Counted from the first letter of the stretch, positions 19,864 through 29,189 are shown. The stretch is 64,000 nucleotides of DNA from Synechococcus sp. Nb3U1 (GCF_021533835.1 NZ_JAKFYQ010000001.1:129001-193000); one strand, 5' to 3'. Numbers and translations: made by a program. Notes: generated by a model from the letters alone, not told the origin.

Positions 19864-21053
19864 CGGATCCGCCTCCGCTGAAGTTTACTCACAGTTTTAC
19901 GAGATAATCTTAGGTTGAGTTTCTCACGGGCTGCCCAATCTTGCATCAGACGCAAAAACAAGTTGCGATCTTCACTGCTAATCACGGCTGTTTGATCGGC
20001 TGTTTCGATGACATAGGGATAACCTCGACCAATCACCACCTCACTGCGGACAATATCCACCAGCCAATCCAGCAAGCCAGCTTCATAAACCCAAACTGGA
20101 ATCTCTAGCCTCGCCGGAAAATTATCACTGGTGCGCAGATAAACAAACCCAACTCGCTCGCGCATTTCTTGGTAGCGATTGAGGATCCCCTCTTGTGGAC
20201 TGAGACTACCTCCACGGGCACAGATAAAGAAGGGTGTGCGATCTCCCCAGTCCAGCCAGGAGCTGAGCAATTGAGCATCGTGAAGTTGTGGGGCATCAGG
20301 TAAATCAAAGCAGTATTTAAGCAACTTAACTAGATCAGAGGTATAAGTTGTGTCAATGTAAGCTACCAACGGGATCCGGTTCTGTTGACTAGCTCGCAGT
20401 AGCGGCAATAGGCACTGCACATAAAAATCTTGGGTCTCTGGCTCGAAGGCTTCAGCAAACGTAGCCACCAAAGCCCCATCCAAAAAGGCTAACTTCCGGG
20501 ATCCCTGCTCCGACCGTTGAATATACTCGTGCAGCCTTTCAGTCTCCATTTGAAAACGACGTTGATTGACAACTCGTTCTTTCGGCTCCCCACTGCTATT
20601 AGCTCCCAAATCAGTTGGAGTCAGCACATCTACTTGAATATCTTTTTCGTAACTGCCTTCAGCACAGTGATGATTTTCATACCAGCCGATCTGGACTAAA
20701 GCGATTGGGATAGAAAGTTCCTTGCTTGGATAAATCTGGGATCCATCCACGGCAAAGGTAGGAATATCTTGAATGACTGACTTAACCCATTCGCAGCTTT
20801 CTTCATAGTTTGCCCACTCATGTGCAAAAGGCACCTTCCAACTTTGATGTATATCCCACTCAGCGGTAGGTAAAGCCCCTGGAAACATCAATAGGGCCGT
20901 TTTTTCTGCGATCTCTAACCCTGACCATTTACACAATTGCTCCATCGCCTGCTTGTACAATTCTCGTCGTTCCGACAGACCTCTATCAAACGTGGTAAAA
21001 GCTTCGCGTTTCTGATCCAGAACAGCTAGGATCCGATCCGTTCTAAGCACCAT
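19860..21053 (-). CDS. nurA: NurA-family 5'-3' nuclease
   Basis: A 397-residue protein with the NurA RNase-H-like core. Motifs in order are AVDGSQ (D103), the Glu-rich METERLHEY (around 169-177), FLDGAL (D192), YIDTTYTSDL (D234), and the C-terminal YPYVIETADQTAVIS (346-359). In archaeal NurA the last motif usually has a His where this protein has D353. NurA binds HerA and degrades DNA ends to expose 3' strands. The gene begins inside the 3' end of rad50 (11-nt overlap) and ends overlapping the HAS-barrel-like gene, so it is embedded in a repair operon. Confidence 0.88.
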   Translation of the reverse strand: MVLRTDRILAVLDQKREAFTTFDRGLSERRELYKQAMEQLCKWSGLEIAEKTALLMFPGALPTAEWDIHQSWKVPFAHEWANYEESCEWVKSVIQDIPTFAVDGSQIYPSKELSIPIALVQIGWYENHHCAEGSYEKDIQVDVLTPTDLGANSSGEPKERVVNQRRFQMETERLHEYIQRSEQGSRKLAFLDGALVATFAEAFEPETQDFYVQCLLPLLRASQQNRIPLVAYIDTTYTSDLVKLLKYCFDLPDAPQLHDAQLLSSWLDWGDRTPFFICARGGSLSPQEGILNRYQEMRERVGFVYLRTSDNFPARLEIPVWVYEAGLLDWLVDIVRSEVVIGRGYPYVIETADQTAVISSEDRNLFLRLMQDWAAREKLNLRLSRKTVSKLQRRRIR

Positions 21054-24000
21054 AAAAGGGATCCCTCCTTTCTGTAGTTAGGCCAAAGCTCCTTTCTACC
21101 CGGATAATATTCTCCGTCACTTGCTCAAAAGTATCGTCGTGGCTAATGACAAACAGTTGTTGGAAGGAGCGCAGGTTGGTAATTGCTTCTGCTAGTCGTC
21201 GCCGTCGCTGCATATCCATATTAGTGGTGGGTTCGTCAAAGAAGGCAATATCCAATTGTCCCAAAACCTTTAACAAAGCCAGTCGTACAGCCAAAGCTGC
21301 ACACATTTGCTCTCCTCCTGAAAGGCTGGCAAAGCGTCGTTTGGTGCTGCTGCCTTCTTGCACTCGAATCTCATAGTCTGGTTCCCAAGTTAAGCTGACA
21401 TTTGGACGGTTAAGTATTTCTCGAAACAGTTGATCGGCGGTGTGATTGATTTGTTGTAGATAATGTTGGGTAATTTGCGGGCCAGCTTTTTTGTAAACCT
21501 CTCGACTAAACTTGATAAACCGATGCAATCGCTCCTTTTCAGATCGTTCTGTTTCCACTTTTTTAAGGCTATCTTTTACTTGTTCTAGCTGTTGTACCCT
21601 TTCCTGTATCTTCATGAGTTGAGGAGCAATACTTTCTAGGTGAGCTTTGGCTTCAGCTTCTTTTATTTTCACTGTTTGTAGTAGAGCTTTGTGACTTTCG
21701 TAGTCTTCTAGTTGAAATTGGCAGATCAGTGGATCCCTTTGTGCTCGGAGCTGGGCCATCTGGGTTTGGAGCATGTGCCATTGCGTTTTCAGATTCTCAA
21801 GAGCTTTTTCTCGCTCAGGTAGGAGTTGGGCAACTGGCTCAGCCTGAAGATAGTTCTCGTGGGTGGAGCGATACTGATCCCGTTGTTGTTGCAGGGATCC
21901 CATTTCTTGCTCTAGATGCTCACTGGCTAGTAAAGATTTTTGCAGCTTTTCTAGTTCTGCTTGAATCTGTTGCCGCTGCTGTAGATAATCCGCTTGACTG
22001 CGTAAACATTCAGTCTCGGCCTTAAGTTCTAGCCGTAAACGTTCTGCCTGACCACGGGGATCCCCTAGAGCCATTAGGGAATCCCTGAGCTGCTCTAGTT
22101 GAGTTCGGATTTTCTCCGCCGTTCCCCGCTCCTGTTCCCATTGATGTATCTGAGCTTGCTTTTGTTGTCCTTGGTTTTGAATTTGATTTAGCTCTGCTTG
22201 GGCCATCTGCAACTCCCGCTGGCGCTGAGCCAGACTTTTGGCTGTCTCCATCGAGGTAATGACTTTTTCATAGCCATTACGACAGGTTCTCTGCTCTTCT
22301 TTTAGAGACAAGATTCTTTCTTCTATGTCTTCTAAGGGCTGGAGCTGCTGATCCAGAAGTTGAATATCTGCACGAATAGGATCTATTTTTCCAACTAATT
22401 GTTGCCAGCGCCGCTGAATAGGAGCTTTTTTTTGGAGTTCCTTTTCTAGTCGTTTGAGCTGTGCCCGAGGATCCCCTAGTTTTTGTAGCTGTTCGTTCAA
22501 TTCCTGTTGTTGACGAATAAAGGTAGGTTCTGCTTCAAGACTCCAATGGATATCATCTATCTTGTTTTGCAGTTCTATCTGTGCTTGCAGAAGCTCTTGC
22601 CTGTGTGATTCCAACTCAGGGAGTTGCCTCGTCAGACCCAGCAGAGGTTGTAACGTCTTAAGCTCCTCCTGTAAGCTTAAAAATTGCTGATTCAGTTGGG
22701 CTTTGTCTGTTTGAGAAGTTAGATCTCGCAAAATATTATGGATAGATTGAAGTAGGTCTTGGCTGAGAGTCGAAGACTGGCTGAACATATCGTGGATCCG
22801 TTCCCAAATTCCTTTCCATTCCGGGTACTGTTGCTGTTGCAATTCTAGATCTTGAAGCAGGGATTGGATGCTTTGCTGCTGCTGTTGGAGACGATTTGTT
22901 CCCTGCTCCAATAAGGTCTGCATTTCCTGATGAAATTGTTGGGCAGCCGCTATACGACTCAGTTGAATTTGAATGCGTTCTTGCTGGGCTTCCAATTCAG
23001 GTATCCTGGCAACCTGCTCCAAATAACCCCTCCTCTGCCGAAGTGTATCCTCTAACTGTTGTAGCTGCTGCTGAAGATGGATTTGCTCTGTTTCTTTTTG
23101 TTTGAGTTCTAAACGAATTGATTGAAATGGTGTTAGTCTCTTCTCTATTTCCAACAATTGCTTTTCCAGGGATCCCTGTTGTTTTATAAGAGGATTTAGA
23201 CTGTGAATTTCTTGTTCGATTTGTTCAAAGGCAAGCAACTGTTGCTTGTATTCAGCCTCCTGAATTTGCAAGTGATGGAGTTCCTGTAATCTTTTCTCTC
23301 GCTGGCTGCCCAAGCGATTCCGGGTTTGCTGATCAACTTCTCGCTGGGCAATCTGGGTTTCTAGATCCTGGTACCGAGTATAGGCAGGTTGATGCTGGCG
23401 ACAAATGGCTGACGCCTCTTCAGCCTCCTGCACCCGGCTCTGGAGAAGTTGGCACCGCTCCGATTGAGTTGCCCATTCCCCTCGCAATCGCTCCAATTCC
23501 ATTTGCCATTCCAACAGTCTATTCAAGTGTTGAGTTAAACTAACTTGCTCAGCCTCTAAATCCTGTTGAGCTTGTAGCTTGGGGTTCAGATCCTCGAGTT
23601 CTTGTTTCCATTGCTCTAATTGCCTGAGTTTCTCTTGTAATCTGGTTAGTTCTGTATCTATGGCCTGTTGCTGGGAGAGCAAATGATCCCGCTGCTTGAG
23701 CCAACTAAACCGCTGTTGTTGTTGCTTTTCTAAATCCCGCAATTGGGTTTCTGCTGCCAGAAACAGTTGGGATCCCTGAAGGCATTGATCCCGTTGGGCT
23801 TGGGCTTGCCGGGCCTGTTGGAGAAGTGCTTCGGCTTGTTCCTGACTAACTTTGAGTAAAGCTTCCTGCTGTTCTCGTTCCCGTAGTTGTTGATCTATGA
23901 TTTGAATTTGTCTGAGTAGGCTCTCTAGCCTTTCGAGTTGCACCTGAGTTTGTTGAATGACCTGGTTTTGCTGCTGAAGCTGTTCTTGCCAATAGGATAA

Positions 24001-24639
24001 ATCCTGCATCAATTTTTTCTGTTCTAATTGAAGGGAATTCCAATCCTGAAGTTGTTGGTTAAATAACTCTATTTGGTGCTTGATTTCTTGAATCTTTGCT
24101 TCGCTGTGTTTTTCCACCGCAAGCAAGTCTTTCGCTACCGCCTGGTACTCTTCAACTTTCAAGATTCGGTCGAATATCTCTTTTCGATCTCGACCTGTTT
24201 TCAGAAAATCGGCTGTAAATGTTCCTTGTGGTACACCAATCGTAGTTGCAAATAAACGAGCCAGATCAGTTCCTGTGGGCACTCCCAAGTGTTGTCGCAG
24301 CCAAGGCAACACATCCACCTTGCGCTCATAATCCAATCGTTGATTCAGTTGCGGGTCAAAAAGCCGATACCCCTGAGTGACGCTGCGACGAACTGTGTAG
24401 GTACGCTGATCCGCCTGGGAGACAAATTGCACAGTTACAACCGCATCGCTGGCTCCTACCCGAATCATTTCTTCTTGACTGTATGGCGAGTGATCAAATA
24501 AAGCCCAAGCAATTGCCTCCAGGATACTGGTTTTTCCAGCTCCATTTTCCCCACAAATGGCATTGGTGCCTGGCTCAAACTCAAAGACTGTATCCACATG
24601 AGACTTAAAGTTTTGCAGTGCTAAAGAGAGGATGCGCAT
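21043..24639 (-). CDS. Rad50/SbcC-type SMC ATPase
   Basis: A 1198-residue SMC-like ATPase that would pair with the Mre11-type nuclease encoded just upstream. The Walker A motif GENGAGKTS is at 30-38. A very long Gln-rich coiled coil runs from about 170 to 1050. The ABC signature LSGGE is at 1106-1110, Walker B FFDEPTTNMD near 1133 (D-loop NMD rather than the common NLD), and the H-loop VISHDD near 1164. No CxxC zinc hook is visible in the middle of the coil: the scattered Cys residues never pair at that spacing. The gene starts 1 nt after mre11. It acts at DNA ends, bridging and gating nuclease access. Confidence 0.9.
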   Translation of the reverse strand: MRILSLALQNFKSHVDTVFEFEPGTNAICGENGAGKTSILEAIAWALFDHSPYSQEEMIRVGASDAVVTVQFVSQADQRTYTVRRSVTQGYRLFDPQLNQRLDYERKVDVLPWLRQHLGVPTGTDLARLFATTIGVPQGTFTADFLKTGRDRKEIFDRILKVEEYQAVAKDLLAVEKHSEAKIQEIKHQIELFNQQLQDWNSLQLEQKKLMQDLSYWQEQLQQQNQVIQQTQVQLERLESLLRQIQIIDQQLREREQQEALLKVSQEQAEALLQQARQAQAQRDQCLQGSQLFLAAETQLRDLEKQQQQRFSWLKQRDHLLSQQQAIDTELTRLQEKLRQLEQWKQELEDLNPKLQAQQDLEAEQVSLTQHLNRLLEWQMELERLRGEWATQSERCQLLQSRVQEAEEASAICRQHQPAYTRYQDLETQIAQREVDQQTRNRLGSQREKRLQELHHLQIQEAEYKQQLLAFEQIEQEIHSLNPLIKQQGSLEKQLLEIEKRLTPFQSIRLELKQKETEQIHLQQQLQQLEDTLRQRRGYLEQVARIPELEAQQERIQIQLSRIAAAQQFHQEMQTLLEQGTNRLQQQQQSIQSLLQDLELQQQQYPEWKGIWERIHDMFSQSSTLSQDLLQSIHNILRDLTSQTDKAQLNQQFLSLQEELKTLQPLLGLTRQLPELESHRQELLQAQIELQNKIDDIHWSLEAEPTFIRQQQELNEQLQKLGDPRAQLKRLEKELQKKAPIQRRWQQLVGKIDPIRADIQLLDQQLQPLEDIEERILSLKEEQRTCRNGYEKVITSMETAKSLAQRQRELQMAQAELNQIQNQGQQKQAQIHQWEQERGTAEKIRTQLEQLRDSLMALGDPRGQAERLRLELKAETECLRSQADYLQQRQQIQAELEKLQKSLLASEHLEQEMGSLQQQRDQYRSTHENYLQAEPVAQLLPEREKALENLKTQWHMLQTQMAQLRAQRDPLICQFQLEDYESHKALLQTVKIKEAEAKAHLESIAPQLMKIQERVQQLEQVKDSLKKVETERSEKERLHRFIKFSREVYKKAGPQITQHYLQQINHTADQLFREILNRPNVSLTWEPDYEIRVQEGSSTKRRFASLSGGEQMCAALAVRLALLKVLGQLDIAFFDEPTTNMDMQRRRRLAEAITNLRSFQQLFVISHDDTFEQVTENIIRVERSFGLTTERRDPFYGA

Positions 24640-24640
24640 G

Positions 24641-25915
24641 TTAGTCTTCCTCCTCCAGAAAAGTGCTGCTCAAATGGGAGTACACTTCCGATTCTTCTTG
24701 ACCATCCAACACTTTTTCTTTGAGATCTAGCAATAGATGAGCCAGTTCAATGCTGCGCTTACGATAATGAGCATGACCACTCAACAGATCGGTGTAGATT
24801 TTCTCCTCAATTTGTAGCCGTTGACCTTCTTCTTCTAAGGTGATTGCGGCGGATCCCAGTTCTAAAGGGGTCGCCTCGAAGCGAAACAACAAGATTAAGG
24901 CTCCGGTCACTTGTTGCAGTTGTCTCTGGAGGGCGCGGCTATCCAGGTCGTGTTTGGCAAAGCCCACCTGCCCCACCAGACGAACTTCCACAATCGGCTC
25001 AGGACTCTCCTCCTGGGGACGGGAGCCCTCTGCCAAGGTCAGCAGGGCAGCAGCGACTTGCTCTGGGGTTTCTTTCCCCTTGATCTCCAGACGTAACCGT
25101 TGACAGGGCCGCTGATAGTAGTCCCGCACCAATTCAGCTTGGGGCCCGCCATCTCCCCATTGCACCCGGTAGGCGCCGCGCTCAAAGTCCCATTCGGCGG
25201 TGCTGTTGGCCTCCAGGGATCCCGGATTAAACACCCAGCCCCCCTCAGAGTAGCTCTTGTGAATGTGTCCCAAAGCCAAGTAGCCCACCCCCGCTTCCTT
25301 GAGGGGCAACAATTCGCTGTAGCGCAAAGCCCCCTGATACCGCGCGATTTGCCCTTCCAAGCCGTGATGAAACATCAGCACCACTCGTTCTGGGCCAGGA
25401 GGCAACTGACGAATCGCCGCCGACAACTGCTCGATCGATTTGGGGGCTGCTGACCCGTACCACTGGGATCCGATCACCCTAACCCCGCAGGGCAAATCCC
25501 AATAGGCTCCTCTGCGAGTTTGCTCTGACCAAGGCTGCAGATGAATCCCCTGCTCCCCTTCGCTGGGCTCTAGCAAAATCAGCTCCCCATGATCCGCTAG
25601 GTAGCGCAGCCAACTGGTTTTTACCCCAAAAGGTCGATTGTCATGATTGCCTTCGATGGCCAGCACGGGAATTTCCGCCTGTTTCAGTGCCCGTAAAACG
25701 ATCTGGGCCTGATTGAGTACCCCCGGCTGAATTTGCCGATGCTCAAACAGGTCTCCGGCAATAACCACAAAATCGACCCGATTCTGAATAGCATAACGCT
25801 GCACCACATCCCGAAAAGCCAAAAAGAAATCCTTACTCCGTTCCGGGCTGTCATAACGGTCATAACCCAGGTGAACATCAGCCAGATGCAGAAAGGTGCA
25901 GGTTGATCGGGCCAT
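24641..25915 (-). CDS. Mre11/SbcD-type exonuclease
   Basis: A 424-residue metallophosphoesterase nuclease. The motifs are complete: LHLADVHLGYD (D-x-H) at the N-terminus, VIAGDLFEHRQ, AIEGNHDNRP, MFHHGLEG and LGHIHKSY. By family it uses two manganese ions and, with the Rad50 partner encoded next, trims and processes double-strand breaks. I took ATG 25915, which places the first motif nine residues in; an in-frame ATG at 25930 is also possible. It is the first gene of a five-gene minus-strand operon. The C-terminal ~120 residues are a capping and Rad50-binding region ending in an acidic tail, FLEEED. Confidence 0.93.
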   Translation of the reverse strand: MARSTCTFLHLADVHLGYDRYDSPERSKDFFLAFRDVVQRYAIQNRVDFVVIAGDLFEHRQIQPGVLNQAQIVLRALKQAEIPVLAIEGNHDNRPFGVKTSWLRYLADHGELILLEPSEGEQGIHLQPWSEQTRRGAYWDLPCGVRVIGSQWYGSAAPKSIEQLSAAIRQLPPGPERVVLMFHHGLEGQIARYQGALRYSELLPLKEAGVGYLALGHIHKSYSEGGWVFNPGSLEANSTAEWDFERGAYRVQWGDGGPQAELVRDYYQRPCQRLRLEIKGKETPEQVAAALLTLAEGSRPQEESPEPIVEVRLVGQVGFAKHDLDSRALQRQLQQVTGALILLFRFEATPLELGSAAITLEEEGQRLQIEEKIYTDLLSGHAHYRKRSIELAHLLLDLKEKVLDGQEESEVYSHLSSTFLEEED

Positions 25916-26083
25916 GACAGCAAATCCCATCTGATCCTGAGCAAATTGCCCACAGTTTAGCAGACTGGATTCTGCTGCCTGCCCAGATATAGGGATCCCG
26001 TCCCCCAAATTTAGGACTTTGCTCCCTTCTTGCCCCCTACCGGTAGACGCTGTTGAATGAGCCCCAAGGTGAGGTTCTTCTGG

Positions 26084-26983
26084 CTAAGTTAATCGGTTCG
26101 AATGAATTAAATCTGTGATGTTGTGCCACATTTTTCCGCAAATCGCATCCAACGGCAAATCATTGGGATCCCGGCCAAAGGGGTTCTCAATTTCAATGCC
26201 AATCTCTTCGATACCAAACAACATAAAGCTCACCAACCCTGTGATTGCCCCGGTCATCCAGCCCAATCCCTGCACCATCTGAAATGGCAAAGACAAGCAA
26301 TAGAGCAACAACAACTGCTTTAAATGTAGGGCGTAGGCCAAAGGCATCGGCGTCATCAAAATTCGCTCGCAAGCTCCCAATGCATCTACCATGCTGTTGA
26401 GCCGTTCCACCATAATCGTTAGCTGATACACCTCGACCCGCTGGGTTTCATACTGCTGCTGCAAGTAATCCCCGATCCAAAAGGCAATCTGCAAAGGGGG
26501 ATGATTCAGGCTTTTGAGACGCTGTAGTTTTTCCGGGCTAACCAACGGTTGAATCTCTTCCGGCAGGAATTCTTGGCGCAGGTGCTGCTTCATGGCCACC
26601 GCGAAAGCGGGCAGTAGATATAGGGTTTCGATTTTTTCTTCCCGGTCGCCCAGCTGCTGTTCTTCAATCACCACCCAAATCAGTCGTGCTAAATTTCGCA
26701 CATCATTCACCAAAGCGCCCCAGGCTTTGCGACCCTCCCAAAACCGTTCGTAGGCTGTGTTGGTGCGAAACACCAGCATCAACCCCAATACGATATTCGG
26801 CACAAACACCACCAACGCCGGCAGATCCAGCGGCAACCCCAACTCGTAAAGGATCGAGATCAACACCCCGAACAACCCACAAATGAGGGTGCGGGGAAGC
26901 ACCGCTGGCACCACCGATCCTTGTAGCTGTAGGGCCAGCCGGAACCAACGCAACGCCTCCCAAGACCTAGGCTGACTGACCAT
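26084..26983 (-). CDS. Bestrophin-family anion channel
   Basis: A 299-residue membrane protein of the bestrophin/UPF0187 family. The segment LVFRTNTAYERFWEGRKAWG near residues 70-90 is the family hallmark, and VNDVRNLARL follows. Four hydrophobic segments are visible. Bacterial and plastid bestrophins form pentameric channels for chloride or bicarbonate; in photosynthetic cells they have been linked to ion balance across thylakoids. The gene lies 168 bp before mre11 on the same strand and could be transcribed with it, although the functions are unrelated. Confidence 0.88.
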   Translation of the reverse strand: MVSQPRSWEALRWFRLALQLQGSVVPAVLPRTLICGLFGVLISILYELGLPLDLPALVVFVPNIVLGLMLVFRTNTAYERFWEGRKAWGALVNDVRNLARLIWVVIEEQQLGDREEKIETLYLLPAFAVAMKQHLRQEFLPEEIQPLVSPEKLQRLKSLNHPPLQIAFWIGDYLQQQYETQRVEVYQLTIMVERLNSMVDALGACERILMTPMPLAYALHLKQLLLLYCLSLPFQMVQGLGWMTGAITGLVSFMLFGIEEIGIEIENPFGRDPNDLPLDAICGKMWHNITDLIHSNRLT

Positions 26984-27017
26984 AGCGCGGGATCCGCAAG
27001 TTTGCCTCTCAATCCTA

Positions 27018-27107
27018 CAGCCCTAATCCTCTCTCTCTGGAGTACCCAGTCGGCTCCTTTGAGCAGTACGTCTCAGAGATTATAAACTCCTGAAAGATTA
27101 GGGGCTG
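27018..27107. repeat. 90-bp segment bounded by imperfect inverted repeats
   Basis: CAGCCCTAATC at 27018-27028 faces GATTAGGGGCTG at 27096-27107, an inverted pair with one extra base. The left end is preceded by TA. Starting with TA-CAGCC, it resembles the ends of the MITE-like copies at 37 and 48 kb, although the sequence inside differs. The rest of the gap from 26984 to 27442 holds nothing else I can identify. Confidence 0.4.
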
Positions 27108-27442
27108 AAACAAAAACAGCTTCTGTTAGAGATTTTTCAGATTGCCATTCGGCAAACGTCAAGGGATCCCCATAAAAACTTCAGAAGCAACTTCCAGAAA
27201 CTAAAGCGTCCATGTTACACTCTCCTTCAAGCATTAGTTTCAACTCCATTCTGCGCGAGTTTAGGGTCTTTCCTGCTCGATTGGCTCGCTAGGGCAGGGG
27301 TTCCTGCTGATTTGAAGGAGGGTCTCTTCTGCTTGCTAATAAGTCGGTAGTCGGCCTCTGGGCTTGAACTTGTTCCCTCCGCGGAGCTTTTGTCTCCTCT
27401 ACCTATTCACGAATTCACGAATTGATCCCACGGCATCTCACC

Positions 27443-27913
27443 ATGGCTGGAGTTCTTAAGTTAGACATTCAAGAATCGGTCGAAGAGTTAAAATTGCTAC
27501 TCGGCAAGCAGGCTACCCCGATGGGCAAAGAGCGGGTTCAAGCTCTTTATCTTCTCAAGATTGGAAAAGTCAAGACGATTACGGGTTTGGCTGAAATTTT
27601 GGGCCGGGATATCTCAACCATTTTCCGGTGGTTTCAACGCTACAAAACCGCAGGCCTAGAAGGCCTGTTGACGGTGCCCCGCAATCAAGGGCGCAAACCC
27701 CTCATCCCCACTCCAATTTTGGAAAGTCTCAAACAAGAGCTGCATCAACCCGGTCGGTTCCGCACCTACAGCGACATTCGCGACTGGCTGCGGGAAAACC
27801 ACGGGGTGGATGCCTCCTATAAGGTGGTGCACGAAACGGTGCGCTACCGCCTCAAGGTGCGTTTGCGGGGATCCCGTGGGAAGCGGCGTTCTGGAGCTGT
27901 ACGAGCTTCTTAG
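27443..27913 (+). pseudogene. IS630-type transposase, N-terminal helix-turn-helix part only
   Basis: A 156-residue frame matching the DNA-binding half of IS630-family transposases: LKLDIQESVEELKLLL, KTITGLAEILGRDISTIFRWFQRY (helix-turn-helix) and RDWLRENHGVDASYKVVHETVRYRLK. In full elements a DDE catalytic domain of about 200 residues follows, in the same frame or by frameshift. Here similarity stops near residue 140, the C-terminus is a basic tail (RGSRGKRRSGAVRAS), and the next gene ends 35 bp further on. It is probably a decayed insertion element; a domesticated DNA-binding protein is the alternative. Confidence 0.7.
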
Positions 27914-27947
27914 CGTTCTTTCCTGGGGTTCTGTTGTCGGTGACCCA

Positions 27948-28784
27948 TCACAGCTGGGCAGCCGGAGTCAAAACATGACTTTGCAACAACGGCGCTCCTG
28001 TAGGAGACTCGCTCCCTCCTATCGGTTCGAGGGTGATCAATAGGCGAGTGGGTTGCGCAGAAAGCGTAGGCCGACTCAGCCATTGCAGGGATCCCTCTCC
28101 ATTGACGGTAAAGGTGCCGGCACTTTCTAGCATTTGCGCGCCTCCCTCCAAATCCGACTGCAACCACAACTGATAGGTGCTTCCCTGGGGGGCAGGAGCC
28201 ATTTCTGAAGCCAACAGCAACACCTGCTTGGCACGGGGTGACCACAAGGCCTGTACCAGCAGCGGGTTCCCCAGGCTGGGATCCCGTAGGGTTATCCGTT
28301 GAATATCCGGCTGCTGTTGCCACTCTTGGTAAAGCCGCTGGATTGCCATCTGATCCTCAGGCAAGAGGGATCCCCACTGCCAGCGCAAGCGCCAGTATTC
28401 TACCGTCATTCCTGTCGCATAGAGTCCCAAAACCCCCAGACCGACCAACAGAATGCGTCGAGGCCAAACAGAAGCTGTCGTTTGAATCGCGGTGGGAGCC
28501 GGCAACCAGGCCCAGCGCCGCAACCGTTCTCTTGCTTGAAAGGCCGTCAGTTCGTACAGCCACAAGGCTACCGAGCGATCCCGTTCTATATCGAATACAT
28601 CCGCCCGCTTCCAGCAAAACTCGAATACCTGGCGCACCACTTCTTCTGCTTGGTGGGGTTGCTTGAGGGTGGCCAAGGCAATATCGAGTAGCCGCTTTTG
28701 ATAGCGATCCTTCAGGAGAAAGTGGCTGCGCCGATCCCGCGATTGGATCTGGCGCATCAGCTCGGAATCGGTCAGCTCCGCCAT
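27948..28784 (-). CDS. Fusion of ECF sigma region 2, a membrane segment and an RskA-like anti-sigma domain
   Basis: A 278-residue protein with an unusual architecture. Residues ~3-93 read as sigma-70 region 2 of an ECF sigma factor: LTDSELMRQIQSRDRRSHF, then AEEVVRQVFEFCWKRADVFD and LWLYELTAFQARERLRR. A single membrane helix follows (RRILLVGLGVLGLYATG). The C-terminal ~140 residues resemble the RskA anti-sigma-K domain (QGSTYQLWLQSD, SAGTFTVNGEGSLQW, LITLEPIGGSESPTG). Sigma region 4 and a zinc anti-sigma domain are both absent. ATG 28784 is preferred because GGAG lies 5 nt upstream; ATG 28799 is in frame. It may be a membrane-tethered decoy or regulator of a sigma factor or RNA polymerase. 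No separate sigma gene is adjacent. Confidence 0.78.
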   Translation of the reverse strand: MAELTDSELMRQIQSRDRRSHFLLKDRYQKRLLDIALATLKQPHQAEEVVRQVFEFCWKRADVFDIERDRSVALWLYELTAFQARERLRRWAWLPAPTAIQTTASVWPRRILLVGLGVLGLYATGMTVEYWRLRWQWGSLLPEDQMAIQRLYQEWQQQPDIQRITLRDPSLGNPLLVQALWSPRAKQVLLLASEMAPAPQGSTYQLWLQSDLEGGAQMLESAGTFTVNGEGSLQWLSRPTLSAQPTRLLITLEPIGGSESPTGAPLLQSHVLTPAAQL

Positions 28785-28943
28785 AAGACTCCGTTTCATC
28801 CAGGCCGATGAAGCCTAGCTAGTAGCGTTAGATGCAGGGGTTTCCCCAGACTATACACTACCTCTACTTATTCTGCTGTGGGCTAACCCCATACATTGCA
28901 TGTCTATCGACTATCGAATGTCTATCCCCGAAGAAACCTTTCC

Positions 28944-29189
28944 TCAGGCAGCATCCTTCTCTGCCACCTTCTCAGAGCTTTCGGTGCTGGCAGACTCTTC
29001 ATCGCTGCTGGGATTGTTCATCTCCTGTTTGAAGCCGCGCAGAGCTTTGCCCACAGCACTGCCCAACTCCGGTAACTTCTTGGGGCCAAACACGACCACC
29101 GCAATCACCCCAATCACCGCCAGTTCCGGCAGACCCATGCCGAAAATCCCCACGGCCAGAACAGGTTCACTCGGTAGCAGAATAGTCAT
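28944..29189 (-). CDS. tatA: TatA/E-type twin-arginine translocase subunit
   Basis: An 81-residue protein: a single membrane helix in FGMGLPELAVIGVIAVVVFGP, followed by the amphipathic helix KKLPELGSAVGKALRGF and an acidic tail (SSDEESASTESSEKVAEKD). The FGP hinge is diagnostic. TatA oligomers form the passage through which folded proteins cross the plasma or thylakoid membrane. I chose ATG 29189; an in-frame upstream ATG would add eight residues with no family similarity. It lies 160 bp upstream of the sigma/anti-sigma fusion on the same strand. tatC is not in this window. Confidence 0.9.
   Translation of the reverse strand: MTILLPSEPVLAVGIFGMGLPELAVIGVIAVVVFGPKKLPELGSAVGKALRGFKQEMNNPSSDEESASTESSEKVAEKDAA

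Noticed and set aside
17546-25915. HerA-NurA genes as a phage-defence island
   Set aside because: HerA also occurs in defence systems, but here it is coupled to mre11, rad50 and nurA with no effector such as SIR2 or a DUF4297 nuclease, so DNA repair is the simpler reading.
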